Assembly (NCBI GenBank): GCA_016748015.1
Contig: JAAOMT010000659.1
Span: 508,241-572,240 of the forward strand
Direction: 5' to 3'
From: Geosiphon pyriformis
Taxonomy: Eukaryota > Glomeromycota > Glomeromycetes > Archaeosporales > Geosiphonaceae
Length of the DNA stretch: 64,000 bases
Below are positions 48,044-60,471 of this stretch, piece by piece. The notes below the pieces were generated by a model. That model was given only the letters and a program-made list of their open reading frames with translations, searched no databases and was not told where the DNA came from. How positions within the stretch are numbered: position 1 is the stretch's first letter; each line of letters opens with the position of its first letter. The position numbers were made by a program, and so were the translations under genes.

Positions 48044-51000
48044 ATGATAATGACAACTGCCTCTGCACCTGCAGTTCCTATCGAACATGGGGATCCTTTT
48101 ATTCGACATACCAAAAATAGGATCGCCTCACTATCAAGTAAAAATAAAGAGGTAAGATCAAATTGCTATATCACTAAAATGCCCTGGGAAGACTTGGAGG
48201 CTTGTTGTTTACTATTTTGAGCGTTGAATTTGTGTCTCTTGTCTCGAGAAGGAATGAAATTTAAAATTGATGGTCTTTTTTTTTTTTGACAAAATATATA
48301 TGTTAAACCAACTTCCCATAGATATTAGATGACTTGAATAAGTTATCCCAAAAGCAGTCTCAAGCACTTTCTGCAATAAATAGTCAGCTAGAAACAATAT
48401 CGCCACATTTAGAAGGTGGAGAGAATCATATCGATAATTTGGTTAACGGCTTAAAATTCAAATCACGCCGAAATAGCTTTCAGCGACAAAACTCGTCTCT
48501 TCTACGCGTAGATTTATCTGCCAATACAAAAAATCTTTATGATTCTCCAGAGGAAAATTTTGAAGAAATTTCCTCCAACACTAGGTCTGCAAAAAATAAA
48601 ACGGTTCACAATAAAGATTCAAAATCGGAATTGAATTTTAATGGACGTGAATTGGATTGGAAATATCTATCCGCTGAAACTAATAATTCCGAATCGGAAA
48701 ACGCCAACGAGAATTTTAGTAATCTCGAAGAAAAAGAAGGTAGTGGTGATGATGATGATGATGATGATGGTGATGATGCTGCTGATGATTTAGATGTTCT
48801 TGGACGTAGAAAAAATTCACGTCATCCAACATTAACCATTAATATGAAAACAACGGTGCCACCGAATCGACGTCTATTAACCCCAGAAGCATCAGATTCA
48901 GATTCAGATTTTGATCTTTCAAATTCTCATATTGCTTTTTCACCATCATTATTTGGTGGTAAAAATTCTGTACGTATTCGTGCTAGGACCATGTCTGAAT
49001 CAGGTGTTGGAATCAGTGGTAGACGTCATGGTTCGTCAAACATAATCTTCTCTTCAGTTGATGAAGTAATTGAAGAAGAAGCTGGATTATTATCAGACGC
49101 TGCAGATTTACCCCAGATGAATGGAGGGTTCAATAAAAATGATGGCCGTTTATTAGGGAAAACCTCAACATTGCTCAATGATAGAAACCACAGTTCAACC
49201 AAAGAGTTTTTGGATAGTTACACAACTGGAAGAAATAACTCCAAAGTAAATAAAATAACTCACCGTGGATCAGATGAATCATCATATAATGGAGGGGAGA
49301 TTGTTGATGATAATATTAGTATACGTTCTGATAACTCTTTACTTGAAGAATTGGGTGCTTTAAAAACACGAATCAAAAAATTGGAAAATGAGCGATCAGA
49401 CATGGATGATGGTAAATTGTATGAATTTTGTAGCTAGAAGCAAATGGTCTTTTAAACTGTTAATATCGATTAAATTATTTTTACCTTTACTTTTCTAACA
49501 GCCGCTTCCATTAATCAACGTCTTGCTCGCCGACGCCAACCACAAAATGCTAATACGATTGAATCTTCTAGCCTTATTTCACCTGGCGGTAGTTCAGCAG
49601 GTGGATCTAGTTCAACTACTTCACTCCATCATTCTTTTGCCTTAACAGTACAGCATCAAAAGCATCTACAAAATGCTTTCGAGTTTTTTGAAAAATCATT
49701 TACAATGACAAAAGTACCTGTTGATGATGGTTCACCACCACCTTCTCACTCCATGGCAATGGTTGTATCGGCTGCACAACAATTAAATTTTAAATTACGC
49801 GGACTTCTGTCTCAGACAGAATCAGATCGACAATTTCCTGAATGGACAATCAAAGAATTGCTTAAAACAAGTGATGAACAAATTCGTAGTTTAACAGAAT
49901 GTCTCTTGGCATTACCAACATTGGTACCAAGCCAGACATCATTATCATCATCATCATCATCATCATCATCAAGAAGAATGGCAGGGGAGCGAGAATATCA
50001 ACAAAATTCAAGGCACTTGCAAAGTTCTCATGACACAACACGCCTAAGAATACCAACCAATGTTAGTAGATCAGCTAGATCAGTTTCTCCTGTCTCCACA
50101 TCATCTAGAACGGATGGCCATTTGTCACTAAAAGAATCCAATTTGACAATCGAGCCTTCCATGCAAAGAATATCCCAAAATTTACCAAACGATCAATCGT
50201 CCTCTAATCATTCCTATTATGGTGCTGCAAGAAATTCACGTCAAAGTAATATTACCCGGAATTCAATGTCTCAACAACCACGCTTAGCTTCTGAACATGT
50301 AAGCGATTTGCTATCCACAAATTCACGAATACACCAGAATCAAGGACGACCAAGACGGTCTTCTGGTGGCTCTCATGAATCTCAAGGATCATTTTCTGGA
50401 ACTCTTCCATCATCATCACCTTCACCGCCCCCTCACTCATTACCTTCGCCGAATAATGCCAATCATCAAGAACAACCTTATTCAAATATAAACCCTTTGC
50501 TTGATCGTGATCGAAGATTTACACATCGCTACAGTATTTCTTCAACGACTGGCTATACTAATGTTTCATCTCCTATCACAGCTCAATCAAGAATAGCTTC
50601 ACGAGTTCCATCTTCCCTGGTTCGAAAAGAAGAGCCCTCATCTAGCTCCTTTCAACATGGATATCACGCGCAGCTTAATTTAGAGATGCCTTCCAGCAAC
50701 GAAACACCAGTAACAAGGGCTCAAACACGTACACAAGATTATACGCGCCGCTATCAATATGAAGGCGCTCATCCAGAATATGAGAGGCGGTATGAGCGAC
50801 GAACTGTTGGTAATGAGGGACTAGAAAATGGTCATGGCAACTCTTATTTTTCCAAGGATAGCGTTTTGGAAAGGCAATACGTTAATAGAAATCACAATTT
50901 TGGCTCATCAAAATACGACACTGGTGATGACGGTCAAGAATTGAGAAGAAGCCTGTCAAACAGTAGCACCGCTTCTTTCCAAAAAAGAACGCTGACACCG

Positions 51001-51156
51001 CCAGAAACTGAGGTCGAAAATAATGGTGATATTAGGAATGAAACTAACAACGTGAATGATAGAGATATGGGTCATGGTGATAGGGGAAGTGAAGGAGGTG
51101 AAACCCCTGGTCATCCCAACGGAACAGATAGTGTTGAAAATCAATGCTATTTATAG
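48044..51156 (+). CDS. Uncharacterised 950-residue, mostly disordered protein
   Basis: Three exons: 48044-48151, 48322-49411 and 49502-51156, joined by two GT-AG introns (170 and 90 bases) with matching phases (0 and 1). A second in-frame ATG at 48050 is an equally good start. Residues about 28-60 form a short coiled coil (I-L-D-D-L-N-K-L-S-Q-K-Q). An Asp tract (about 179-192) comes from a GAT microsatellite and a Ser tract (about 545-560) from TCA/ATC repeats. A helical block at about 450-545 (F-E-F-F-E-K-S-F; W-T-I-K-E-L-L-K-T-S-D-E-Q-I) is the most structured part. The rest is rich in Ser, Asn, Arg and Pro with R-R-x-S-type sites suited to phosphorylation. I do not recognise the family; a regulatory or scaffold role is a guess. 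Confidence 0.8.
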
Positions 51157-53035
51157 TTTTGAATGTTCATTACTAAAAGACATTTGGATATTGGAATTAT
51201 GGGTTTAATATTTTTTCTTGCGGGCAAGCTGGTCTTGAGATTCACTATTGGAACATTCTCTTACACATTTTATGATTTTATTTCACTGTAGATATTTTCT
51301 TTGTTCATCCTCCCTATCCTTCTTTTCTCTCCTTTGCTACAGTACATTTTCTATTATTGATATGTTTCAATACGTAGAGCCTTACCTTTGTAAGGATTAT
51401 GTACACAACTATAAAGCAGCAGCTGCATATCTTCAAAAAGCCAACCATATATTTTCGAGAATATGATTATGTTATCTGCTTCGCTTATTACTTTACCTTT
51501 TTTCATTCATCATCCTATCAGTTAATTCATATACCACACGCTATTTTAACATAAAATTATCCCCTTATTTCTCCTCAAACCATGCAAAATGAAATAGGCT
51601 AAAAACCTTGTTATTTATAAACGAAATAAAATTACTTCATGCTGTATAATAGGGATGTTTGGATGCCTCAAAAATATTGAAGAACCAGAGCTCAAATATA
51701 CTTTGATTTAGTACTGTGAAATAATTAAAATTATTGAATACACGATAATCTAAATCATGACTTCCCATATGCTTTATCACAATTCATTTCTCATTTTTCG
51801 ACGGCCGGCTTTAGCTTTTTTTTTGCTGTTTTGTCATTTTCCGTTTATTTTCTCAGCTTCATTTATCGCTGCTAATTTCGCCCTCGTAGCTTGTGACTTG
51901 ATATATCTCTACCAGATATTCCATGATTAATGCTACGAGAAGAGTGATCAATTGAGGCACATTTCTTATTAGGATGATATCTAAAGCAGTAATCGTTAAC
52001 TTGTATTTATAATCTTATTTTGGATAAAAAACAGGGTTTTCTTTTTGACATATCTTGGTTTTTGGAAGAATTTCGTGGCTCTTTGGTTTTGAATATTTGG
52101 ACACAATGGGATTTATATAAACTGACAAATAATAATATTTGAATAAAAAATGTTGTTATAGATTGAAGTAACAAGCTAATAGATAGCAAAAGAGAACAGT
52201 ATTGTATGATAATGAAATTAATAAAAGAGTAATTCAATCTTTAAAGAGTAAATTGAATTGGTAAGGATTCAATGTGTAAGATCAGTTTCATAAATATTTC
52301 AGTTGCTATTCTTTCCAAAAATAACAAAAGAATCTGAAGGTAAAAGGATAATCTGTATTGTTAACAAAAAATACACACTAGTATAATTTTATGTTTTATA
52401 TTAGCACTCTTTGTATTCAATATTAGGTATTAGTTGTACTTTTTAATAAACATTTATTCAATAATCTTTAAGATTAACAGTTTATATAAATTAAAAAAGA
52501 ATAAAATATGTAAATACCAACAAGTAATTTTTTATTTACAAATGTTTAGATATTTAAAGAAATTGAGAAAAAAAAATAAGCAATATGAAAAAATTGAATA
52601 TTTAAAAATTTTTTGATTTTTTTGATTTTTTACATGTTTTTTTATAGCTAAAAAACTTATTACTTATATATCTATTTAAAATAAATCAATAATTAAATTA
52701 ATAATTAGATCAATAACCAGATTATTGATTAAATTAATAATTATTATCTGAAAATAAAGTGGCTAATTATATAATATTAATAATTAATACATGTAATAAT
52801 TAATAAAATTTATGATTTTTAATCATAAAAATATTATAAATTTTTTTAATCACATATTTTTTGTTTGTATTTTTATAATTACAATTAGAATAAAAAGTAA
52901 AAAAACAATTTTTATTTTTTTTATAGTTTTTACTAATGTAATTATTTTAAAAAATTTTTTTTAAATAACTAATTAATATTAGTTTTAATAATAATAAAGC
53001 TTAAATAGCCAAAAAAGCCAAAAAAACAATTTATT
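51157..53035. other. Intergenic, increasingly AT-rich
   Basis: 3' flank of the preceding gene, then low-complexity AT-rich sequence. Short ORFs at 51248-51466, 52007-52237 and 52434-52616 have no family resemblance. The block 52678-52830 repeats 38755-38900. Confidence 0.6.
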
Positions 53036-53170
53036 TATTTATGTAATAAATAAAACTTAATTATTATTTAGTATAAATCAAAAACCAAATATTTTAAAAT
53101 TAAATATAACTTATATATTATTTACATATAATTAATTACTTAAACTAATTAAAATTATAATTTAATTACA
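53036..53170 (-). repeat. Decayed LINE 3' tail
   Basis: Matches the tail module in minus orientation in order: ATTATTTAGTATAAAT, TTAAATATAACTTATAT, then TTACATATAATTAATTACTT, the counterpart of TACATATAATCAGCTATTC at 26620. No coding part remains attached. Confidence 0.5.
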
Positions 53171-53189
53171 TTTTTTTGTTTCTCTAATT

Positions 53190-55440
53190 TTATAATCATA
53201 ACCAAAACAAAGAGTAAAAAAGCTGTATCTGATATCTTTCCTGAAATATCTAATAAAATTTCAACCAAAAAAGCTTTTTCTGTTGTAAAAACAACTAAAC
53301 AGAATGTTTCAAAAATCTTTTTTTTATCTAGTAATTATAAAAAGCTGTTTTTAGTAGCTACTAAAGCAACTTTTTCATCTTTGATTAGTCTTTCACCAGT
53401 CAAAGTTCTTTTAAAGAAACACAATTGGATTAGTTTTAATGTTGTCTCTACCTTCTTAAAAAGCCCAAAAATTTTTAATAACAGATTAGTCAACAAATTG
53501 ATTTTTTTTTCATAGCTTCTATACCAAGTGTTATTAGCATCTCTTTTTCAAAAAAAATGGTCAAAAAAACCAAGAGTTTAGAAAAGTGGAAGCAGTTACT
53601 TGTCTCTGTTATTGTTACACCAAACCTTTTTGTGGTTTTCAATAAAATCTTACCTAAAATTTTTATAGCATCATCTAGTATATCATTCAAGATAAGCCAA
53701 GATTAACTATTAGCTGTGTTGCTAAATATAGCATTTTCTGATAGATCATTACCAGTTTTAGAAGCAAAACAATTATTTTCTGTAGTGTCACCTGTTCTTG
53801 AAAACTGGACTGACTAAATGGAAACTAAATTATTTTTTCTTCTGGTTTTTGGTATTGTTATTAGTGGTGCTTGGGAAATTATTGCTAGTTATCAAAAATT
53901 CATTAAGTAGGTGGTCTTTACTTTGGTGTCTAAAGCTACTTTTAAGATTAAATTGACTTATATTAAGGCTGTTTTTCAGTCTGTACATGATTTTTTAGGT
54001 GTAAAGTCAGTGTTAAAGGACAATGTGAAGCTTTTTTGTAGAGTTTGCTTCCTAAGTGTCTTTAAAAGCTGCATTTTTGGTTGAGCTTACAGATTTTGTT
54101 CATTTAATCTTCTTTAAAATTGCCAAGTTTCTGATGGTTTTTAAGTTTGGTTCCCTTTCTGTTACTATTATACTATGTAATGTGTTTTTGAATATATCTG
54201 CTGCTAACATTAAGACAGCTTTCAGTATGTTTAGTAGTATTATTCATGTTGTGTTAAAGCCTGTTGACATTTGGTAATATGTGATTGTTTATTTTGAAAA
54301 GTTAGATTCTGTTATGTCTGCTTTAAATTATTGGTTAGTTTTAGTAAACAAAAATAGTATTAGAATCCTCTTTTTGGTAAATCAAAATAAAACTATTCTG
54401 TTTTATAATAGATTTAAAACCAAGTTGATCAATCTTCTTTCTGGCTGCACAGTTTTTGAAATTAGTAATATGATTTTTCAGGTTGGAGGTCAAACATGTT
54501 TTATTTTTTGTTTTCTTGAGTTTTGTCAGTGTTTTCAGTTTGCTCTAGTTATATTTGGTTCTCAGATTAATTTGGATACTGTAGTACTTAAGATTGGTAT
54601 GCTAAAGAAGTGCTGTATCTGGTAAAAAACTTCTGAAAATTGGTACTGTTTTCAGTGCCAAGATTCAGATTATTTGGCTTTGGATTGTAAAGTGTCTTTA
54701 CATCTCTTTCTTAAAATTCTTAAGATGTTTATCTCTTGTGTTATTAGTAATACATTGTATGCCAAAGCTGTTGCTTCTGTGTCTCTTTTGATTGGTTCAG
54801 CTTTTTCTGCTAATGTAAAATTTGATAATTTTATGGTCTTTTCTTATTTGACTTTTTTGGAATTGGAGTTAGCCAAGCTTTCTACTTTGGTCAATTTTAT
54901 TGTTAAGCCTGTTGGTTCCATGGTAAAAGTGTTTAAACAATTTGTTAATGGAAATTTGGTTTTAAGTAGTGCTCTTGGTTTTAAGGTCAATGAAGTTTTA
55001 GTACATATAAATTCTTTCAACAAAGTTGTTGGTAAGCTGAAATATGAGATGGTTGCTTTGAAAACTGAGTGTAGTTATGAAAATGTTGATATGTCTGGCC
55101 TTTATATAAGTTTGTTTTCTATTGATAATAATATGTTTTCTAATTTGATGTCTTTCTGGGAACATAAATCTGTTACTGTTAAGATTGATGCTTTTAAAAT
55201 AGCTGAGTGGTTAATTATATTAGTTAATAATAGTACTATATTATTTAGAGTTGTTTAGAGAATGTTTTCTTTGAGTAAGTTTTCTTTTAGAGTATCAATA
55301 TAGTATAGTTTAAACTGACTTAAATAGCTGATTACATATAGAAAGTACATAAATTATATTTAGTACTGGAATACTTAGTTTGTTTCTAATTTCTAGATAG
55401 TAGTTGGGCTTTGCTTGTTAAATTTTAATAAAAAAAAATT
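53190..55440 (+). mobile_element. ORF1-only retroelement, plus copy
   Basis: Same element as the minus copy at 26535-38640. From about 53192 (I-I-I-T-K-T-K-S-K-K-A-V, original ATG lost) it runs through K-W-K-Q-L-L-V-S-V-I-V-T-P-N, V-L-E-N-W-T-D-stop-M-E-T-K, A-T-F-K-I-K-L-T-Y-I-K-A-V-F-Q-S to segments 54056-54277, 54281-54625 and 54674-55258. Those hold an RRM-like part, the V-G-G-Q-T-C-F-I block, a damaged zinc knuckle (about 54630-54680) and a coiled-coil C-terminus. Right after R-M-F-S-L-S-K-F-S-F comes the common 3' tail (55290-55425) and an A-run. No endonuclease or RT follows. Several stops and shifts. Confidence 0.75.
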
Positions 55441-55665
55441 ATATTATATATTTATATTAATTATAATATTATTATTTAAACCAAAAAAAATAAACAAAAT
55501 TTATATAGCATAAAAAAATTTCAAATATTTTAATAATACTAAACATATAAACTATTTTAATAGACAAAATTATTAATAAACTATAAATCAGAAAAAACAC
55601 AAAATTAATATTATTTATTTAACTATTTTTTTCTATTTTAATTTTAAATTTAGATCTAATTAACC
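55441..55665. other. AT-rich spacer between two LINE-type tails
   Basis: Sequence of A/T runs between the A-rich end of the plus ORF1-only element and the T-rich end of LINE2. Nothing coding seen. Confidence 0.6.
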
Positions 55666-55804
55666 AAATTTTTTTTATTTTATTTTATTTTACGAGTGAG
55701 GTCTAAACATGACCTAGTGCTATACACCATACAAATGATCTAAACTAGGTGCAAATCATGTACTTTCTACATGTGACCAGCCACTCGGGCCAGTCAGAAC
55801 TACA

Positions 55805-58800
55805 CTACACACCTATATGCACAAAAACTGAATCTTCAATACCTGAAAAAAATAGAAAAAACTTACGAAACCCGAAACCAACTCCAAAAGCCTCAGCCAC
55901 CCCCAGCAATCTGACCACACCAGCCGAGAACACCATAGGCAAACCAGAAACTGAAGCAGGAGTGGAGCCATCACGTGGAATCAAACTGTGCTTTTCCATA
56001 AATGCTCAGTGTTTGGCCTGAACTAACCAAACATCATCCCGAAATGCTAGACAAAACTCATGCACAAAGCTTACAATCCTCTTAGCACCCTCCTTAGAAT
56101 CTTTAAAGACCGAGACAGACTCACGAAACCATTCATCAAAAACAAAGCCCTTACACAGAGCAACACCAACTCCAACCTCAGAAACACAAGAAGCCAAGGC
56201 CTGTGAAACACATAAAGAAGAGCGAGACAGACCAGAAAGAGCCTCCCAAGCTGAAGCATGTGCACCCAACAACCGAACACGGCCAACGGCATCCTGAGAA
56301 CATGAAAAAACATGATCCGAGGTCTCAACGTCACCACAAAACAGACAGACCACACTGGGGTATCTCCTATTATATAAATGCTTGTGCACAGCAACAGGAA
56401 GCTGATGATGGAGAGCCTTCATAAAGTAAGTACGACAGCCTGCCGTGCACATGCTGGTAAAACCAGATGCCAAGTGAGAATCAGGGTGCCACACCATAAA
56501 AGACTTAGACCAATTGATATTAGCACGCAAACTATCATCCACAACACAAGAACCCACTCCAATCTCCCAACGAGCTCAATGAACTGACCGGAAAACATCA
56601 CGAACAAAGTGTCTAGAATTACCAAAAACTGCTGTACCACCAGCACACAGAAAATGTTTACTGACTAAATAAGGTAGGCACCAAGCAGAGAGAGCAGCAC
56701 CTTTGGCAAGTGCATCAGCATGCTCATTGTCTGAGACACCTGAATGATTTTTCACCTTAACCCAGTTCACATCCAAATTTTTTTGATGAATGATGGTGGC
56801 AATGTGATGACGCTTGATCCAACAGCGGTTCCTGAAATCCGGACGAACCAGCAAAGACTCTGACCTACATGCATCCAACGCAGCCTGGCTATCTGAGAAC
56901 AAGTCAATCAAACGAGAAAAAGGAACACACTCAAAGGCCAAAGCTATGGCCTGCAGTTCTGTAAGAGTAGAAGAAACCAAACCAGACATCCCAACATCCA
57001 AACCCAAGTTAATGTCCTCAAAAAAAATGGCAGCACCTGCTTTCATGTCAACAGTGCCCAGACCAGAAAAAGATCCATCCGTATACACAGAAAGGCGGGC
57101 AGCATCAATGGTCGGCAAAGTGTCATAAATCACACCAAAATCATGAGAAAGATGAATATCAGACACAGCATGACCATCCACCAAAGAAGAACTTGAGGAG
57201 AAAGACACAACGCTACCAAGAAAGCGAATGGAAAGTTTAAACCAGAAAGAGACTGGGCCATGAGGGTCCAGCCTCTTCCAATGCTTGAAGGTCCCCCAAC
57301 TGAAAACATCACCATTACAGTCACGAAGCTGTTCCACGAAAACAATTCTATAACGCCTGAGCAAAGAGATGCACTTGAAAAAACAGGATTTACCAAGAAC
57401 CAAAGACATAGGAGTACCACACTGACGACGAAAAGCACAAGCTAGAAGGCCTTCCAAAGACAAATCACACCCAGAAAAAATGTGAACCACACCTGCCAAA
57501 AAATTATCCGAGAGACTAATACCAACACGAGCCGGAAACAGCAAGGGATGACGAGGATGCCAGCTGAGAATCTGGAGGTTATGAGACCTATGAGAAAACA
57601 AGTGACCCAAGACACCAGTAGAATTTGCAAAAGCAACAACGAAGGCCGATTTACTTTCAGCCTGGATCTGTTCGAAAGTTTTTAAATTGTACAAAGAGGG
57701 GTGATGAAATGCATCACTGGGGAAATCATGTGGCAATCCAGACTTGGACTTTAAGACCTTGCATACCAAAGCATCCCATTTACTACAAATACCAACAGAA
57801 ACGAAACTGAACTGAGTTCTGTAGCAGATGATAGGAAAGAGAACTGCAGACACCAAATATGCACACTGTTTGTCCGAAATCGCCTTTCTCAAAACAAGAT
57901 TCACAAAAAACCGTACATTAGCCTGAGCTTTAGCCAAGCTAGGCTTCGAAAGACCCTCAGAAGACAAAAAAATACCCAAATAGCGATGAGATTCCCCTCT
58001 TTTGGCAATGGAAATAGGCGCACCACTGATAGTTAAATAAGAATCCAGCACCCAGCAATTGATGGAGATGGCCACCGTTTTTTAAATCTAAAAAACTCAC
58101 TAGCAATATCAAGGATGCGTTGTGTAGCAGCCTGGCTGCTACCAACCCAAATAGTATCATCGACAAAAGCACCAGCAGCAAGAAACAAAGACAGTCCAGC
58201 TTGAGAATCCACCTGGCCAGTTCTTGATATGAAATGAGAATTCAACTTGTAGCTATACACACTATCCTGTTTCTTGACCTTGCACAAAAGTGAATCATAA
58301 AAAATATGCTAGAGAAGAGGTGAGAAGACTTCTCCCTGATCCAGCCCATCATGGACACAATACTCATTAGTCAAGCCAAAGTCAGTCATCACTCTGTTGA
58401 TGCAACCATTGTAAATACTGCCAAAAAATCTAATAAATCTGTCACACATTTTGATCCTGACTAGATTTCTCCTAAGATGTTTCCAATCCACTGAGTCATA
58501 AGCCTTGTGCATGTCCTGTAAAACCAGCCAAAGTTTACAGTTCTTCTCCAAGGCATCCTCAACCACAGAACTGATAGCAAAAATGGGAGATTGCGTCATC
58601 GTACCCTTCAAAACCGAAAAATTGTCCCCACAAAAAACATCAAAAATGCTGCAAGCCAGAAAGATCTTATCTAAAAGAATCTTGGAGAGAATCTTGTAGG
58701 CCGTTTCAATTAAAGCTATAGGATGGGTGTTTGTGAGAACTCTTTCTCATTCATATGGTTTAGGAATCATTGAAACTCAGGCTTCTTTCCAAGGCCCAGG

Positions 58801-60471
58801 GACTGACTCGTCAACCAAACAGAAATTCAAGAGCACCAAAAGCATATCCAAAACAGATTTGTCACAATGTTTTTATTATTCGTTGGAGATACCAGAAAGA
58901 CCAGCCGCTTTTCCATCAGGAAGATCCTCAACAACAGCTGACAACTCATCAAAACTAATTGAACACATGACATTAGAAAAAGCACCATCGAACATGTACT
59001 CCAGAGGCCGATATTAACGAGCCCAATCCTCAGATAAGTCAAACACTACCTCACATTTTCTGGTCCATCCCTCCATAATATCATCCATCTTAGACTTAAC
59101 CAAATCAGGCTCCAAAATCAACTCATCATCCACAACCAAATGATCCAGGACCACCTTGTGAAATGGATGCTCCAAGACACTCCTAATGGTGTGACCCTTG
59201 TTCAGCTCAAAACTCTCCATTCTCCTATTAATAGTCTGCTTGATAGAAAATTCCTCAGCGCGCTTAGATTCCGATAATTTAAGAAAGTGGTATGATTTTC
59301 TTGCTTTGGCCAGCGCAGAACAAATAAGATCAAAATTAGAATCTGAAAGAAACAGAGACTTAACCACCAATGTGCCAGGGGAGTCGAGTCTGTGCCACAC
59401 CTCCAACAAAGAAGCAAAACCATCACTAGAAGCCAAATGCGAAGCCTTGACCAACTTAGAAACCAGCAGCTCTAGCTTGTGAAACCTAGAAAAAGTCTTA
59501 GTAAACACGTTATCAAAACCTTTGAACCATTTTTTCTTAAATATACCACCCGCTGAAAGAACCAAAATCTTGTGAACAATGTCCCACATAGTGTCCACAT
59601 CTGAAAATCTTACTGCCACACCAAAAACATCCGAGAACATGGAGACATTAGCAGCTGAGGCATCTCTGAACTCCAACCACTTAGCTTTACTGGCACTTTT
59701 GATGTCAAACTTCCAACGGTCTTTATTTGCTTGCTTGCGAAGAGAATTCAAACACGTATCCAAGAGCCCACCCAAACCCAAATCCACTGAAACAGCTTGA
59801 TGGTCTGTGTCAAAATGCTCACTGACATTCAAAACTTCACGATGCACTATTGCATTGACAAGACTCGAGGAGACAAACACGTAATCAATTGTTTTCTTAA
59901 CACCCCTAGAATTTTCCCAAGTGGGCATTTTTGCAGCCAGGCTATCAACTAAAAAATTGACTAGACCCAAATCAAAGCATCTTTTGAAACTTGCACATTT
60001 ATGAGAGCTGTCTTCATTAAAATCACCACCGAGAATGATGAAAGAAGATTCGTTGACAGCCTTTGCAATAAGAGAATTGATTTCACCAGCTTGAAAGAAC
60101 CAAACCACCAAAGAAGCACCAGCATAAAGCCCCAAAATTAACACAGAAAGTTTGCCCTTGAAAAGTAATTTAATGGAAAGGAGCCGACCAGGCACCTCAG
60201 AAATTTTGCACACATAACAAGCCAAAGAAACGTCCATGATAACAGCAACACCCGCACCCAAGTGACCAGAGTCCAAACCAGAAGTGAACACTCGGACACC
60301 ATCGAACTTGTTTGCAATCCACAGACAAACCCTACTTCTTAATTTCATTTCAGTAATGATAGTGACCAAATTGTTTATTTCCTTATGCCACCTAATAATG
60401 TCCTCTTGCTTAGTGAGATTGTTCATGCCTCTGACGTTGCACGTAGCAACTTTCCAGACTAAACTGCTCAT
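55805..60471 (-). pseudogene. LINE2 ORF2: endonuclease, reverse transcriptase, RNase H
   Basis: Residues 1-240 (60471-59750) are an exo-endo-phos endonuclease with C-N-V-R-G, I-I-T-E-M-K-L, G-G-D-F-N-E-D and T-D-H-Q-A-V. RT follows, with D-M-H-K-A-Y-D-S-V-D-W, the D-Q-G-E-V-F-S-P-L-L block and catalytic F-V-D-D-T near 58160. RNase H lies at 57080-56680 (V-Y-T-D-G-S-F-S-G, L-T-E-L-Q-A, S-D-S-Q-A-A-L-D-A, D-N-E-H-A-D-A-L-A). A C-L-F-C...H-V-F-S-C zinc site lies near 56310-56350. Open blocks: 59014-60471, 58309-58611, 56576-58075, 56006-56557. Stops sit at conserved Trp (K-E-A-stop-V-S-M-I; L-L-stop-H-I-F-Y-D), Arg or Gln codons. One frameshift near 58080. Confidence 0.9.

Noticed and set aside
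51248-51466. Plus-strand ORF of 72 codons after the 950-residue gene
   Set aside because: Lies in the probable 3' UTR, starts at a non-ATG codon and shows no homology.
53490-53690. Minus-strand ORF of 66 codons
   Set aside because: Antisense shadow of the plus-strand ORF1-only element.
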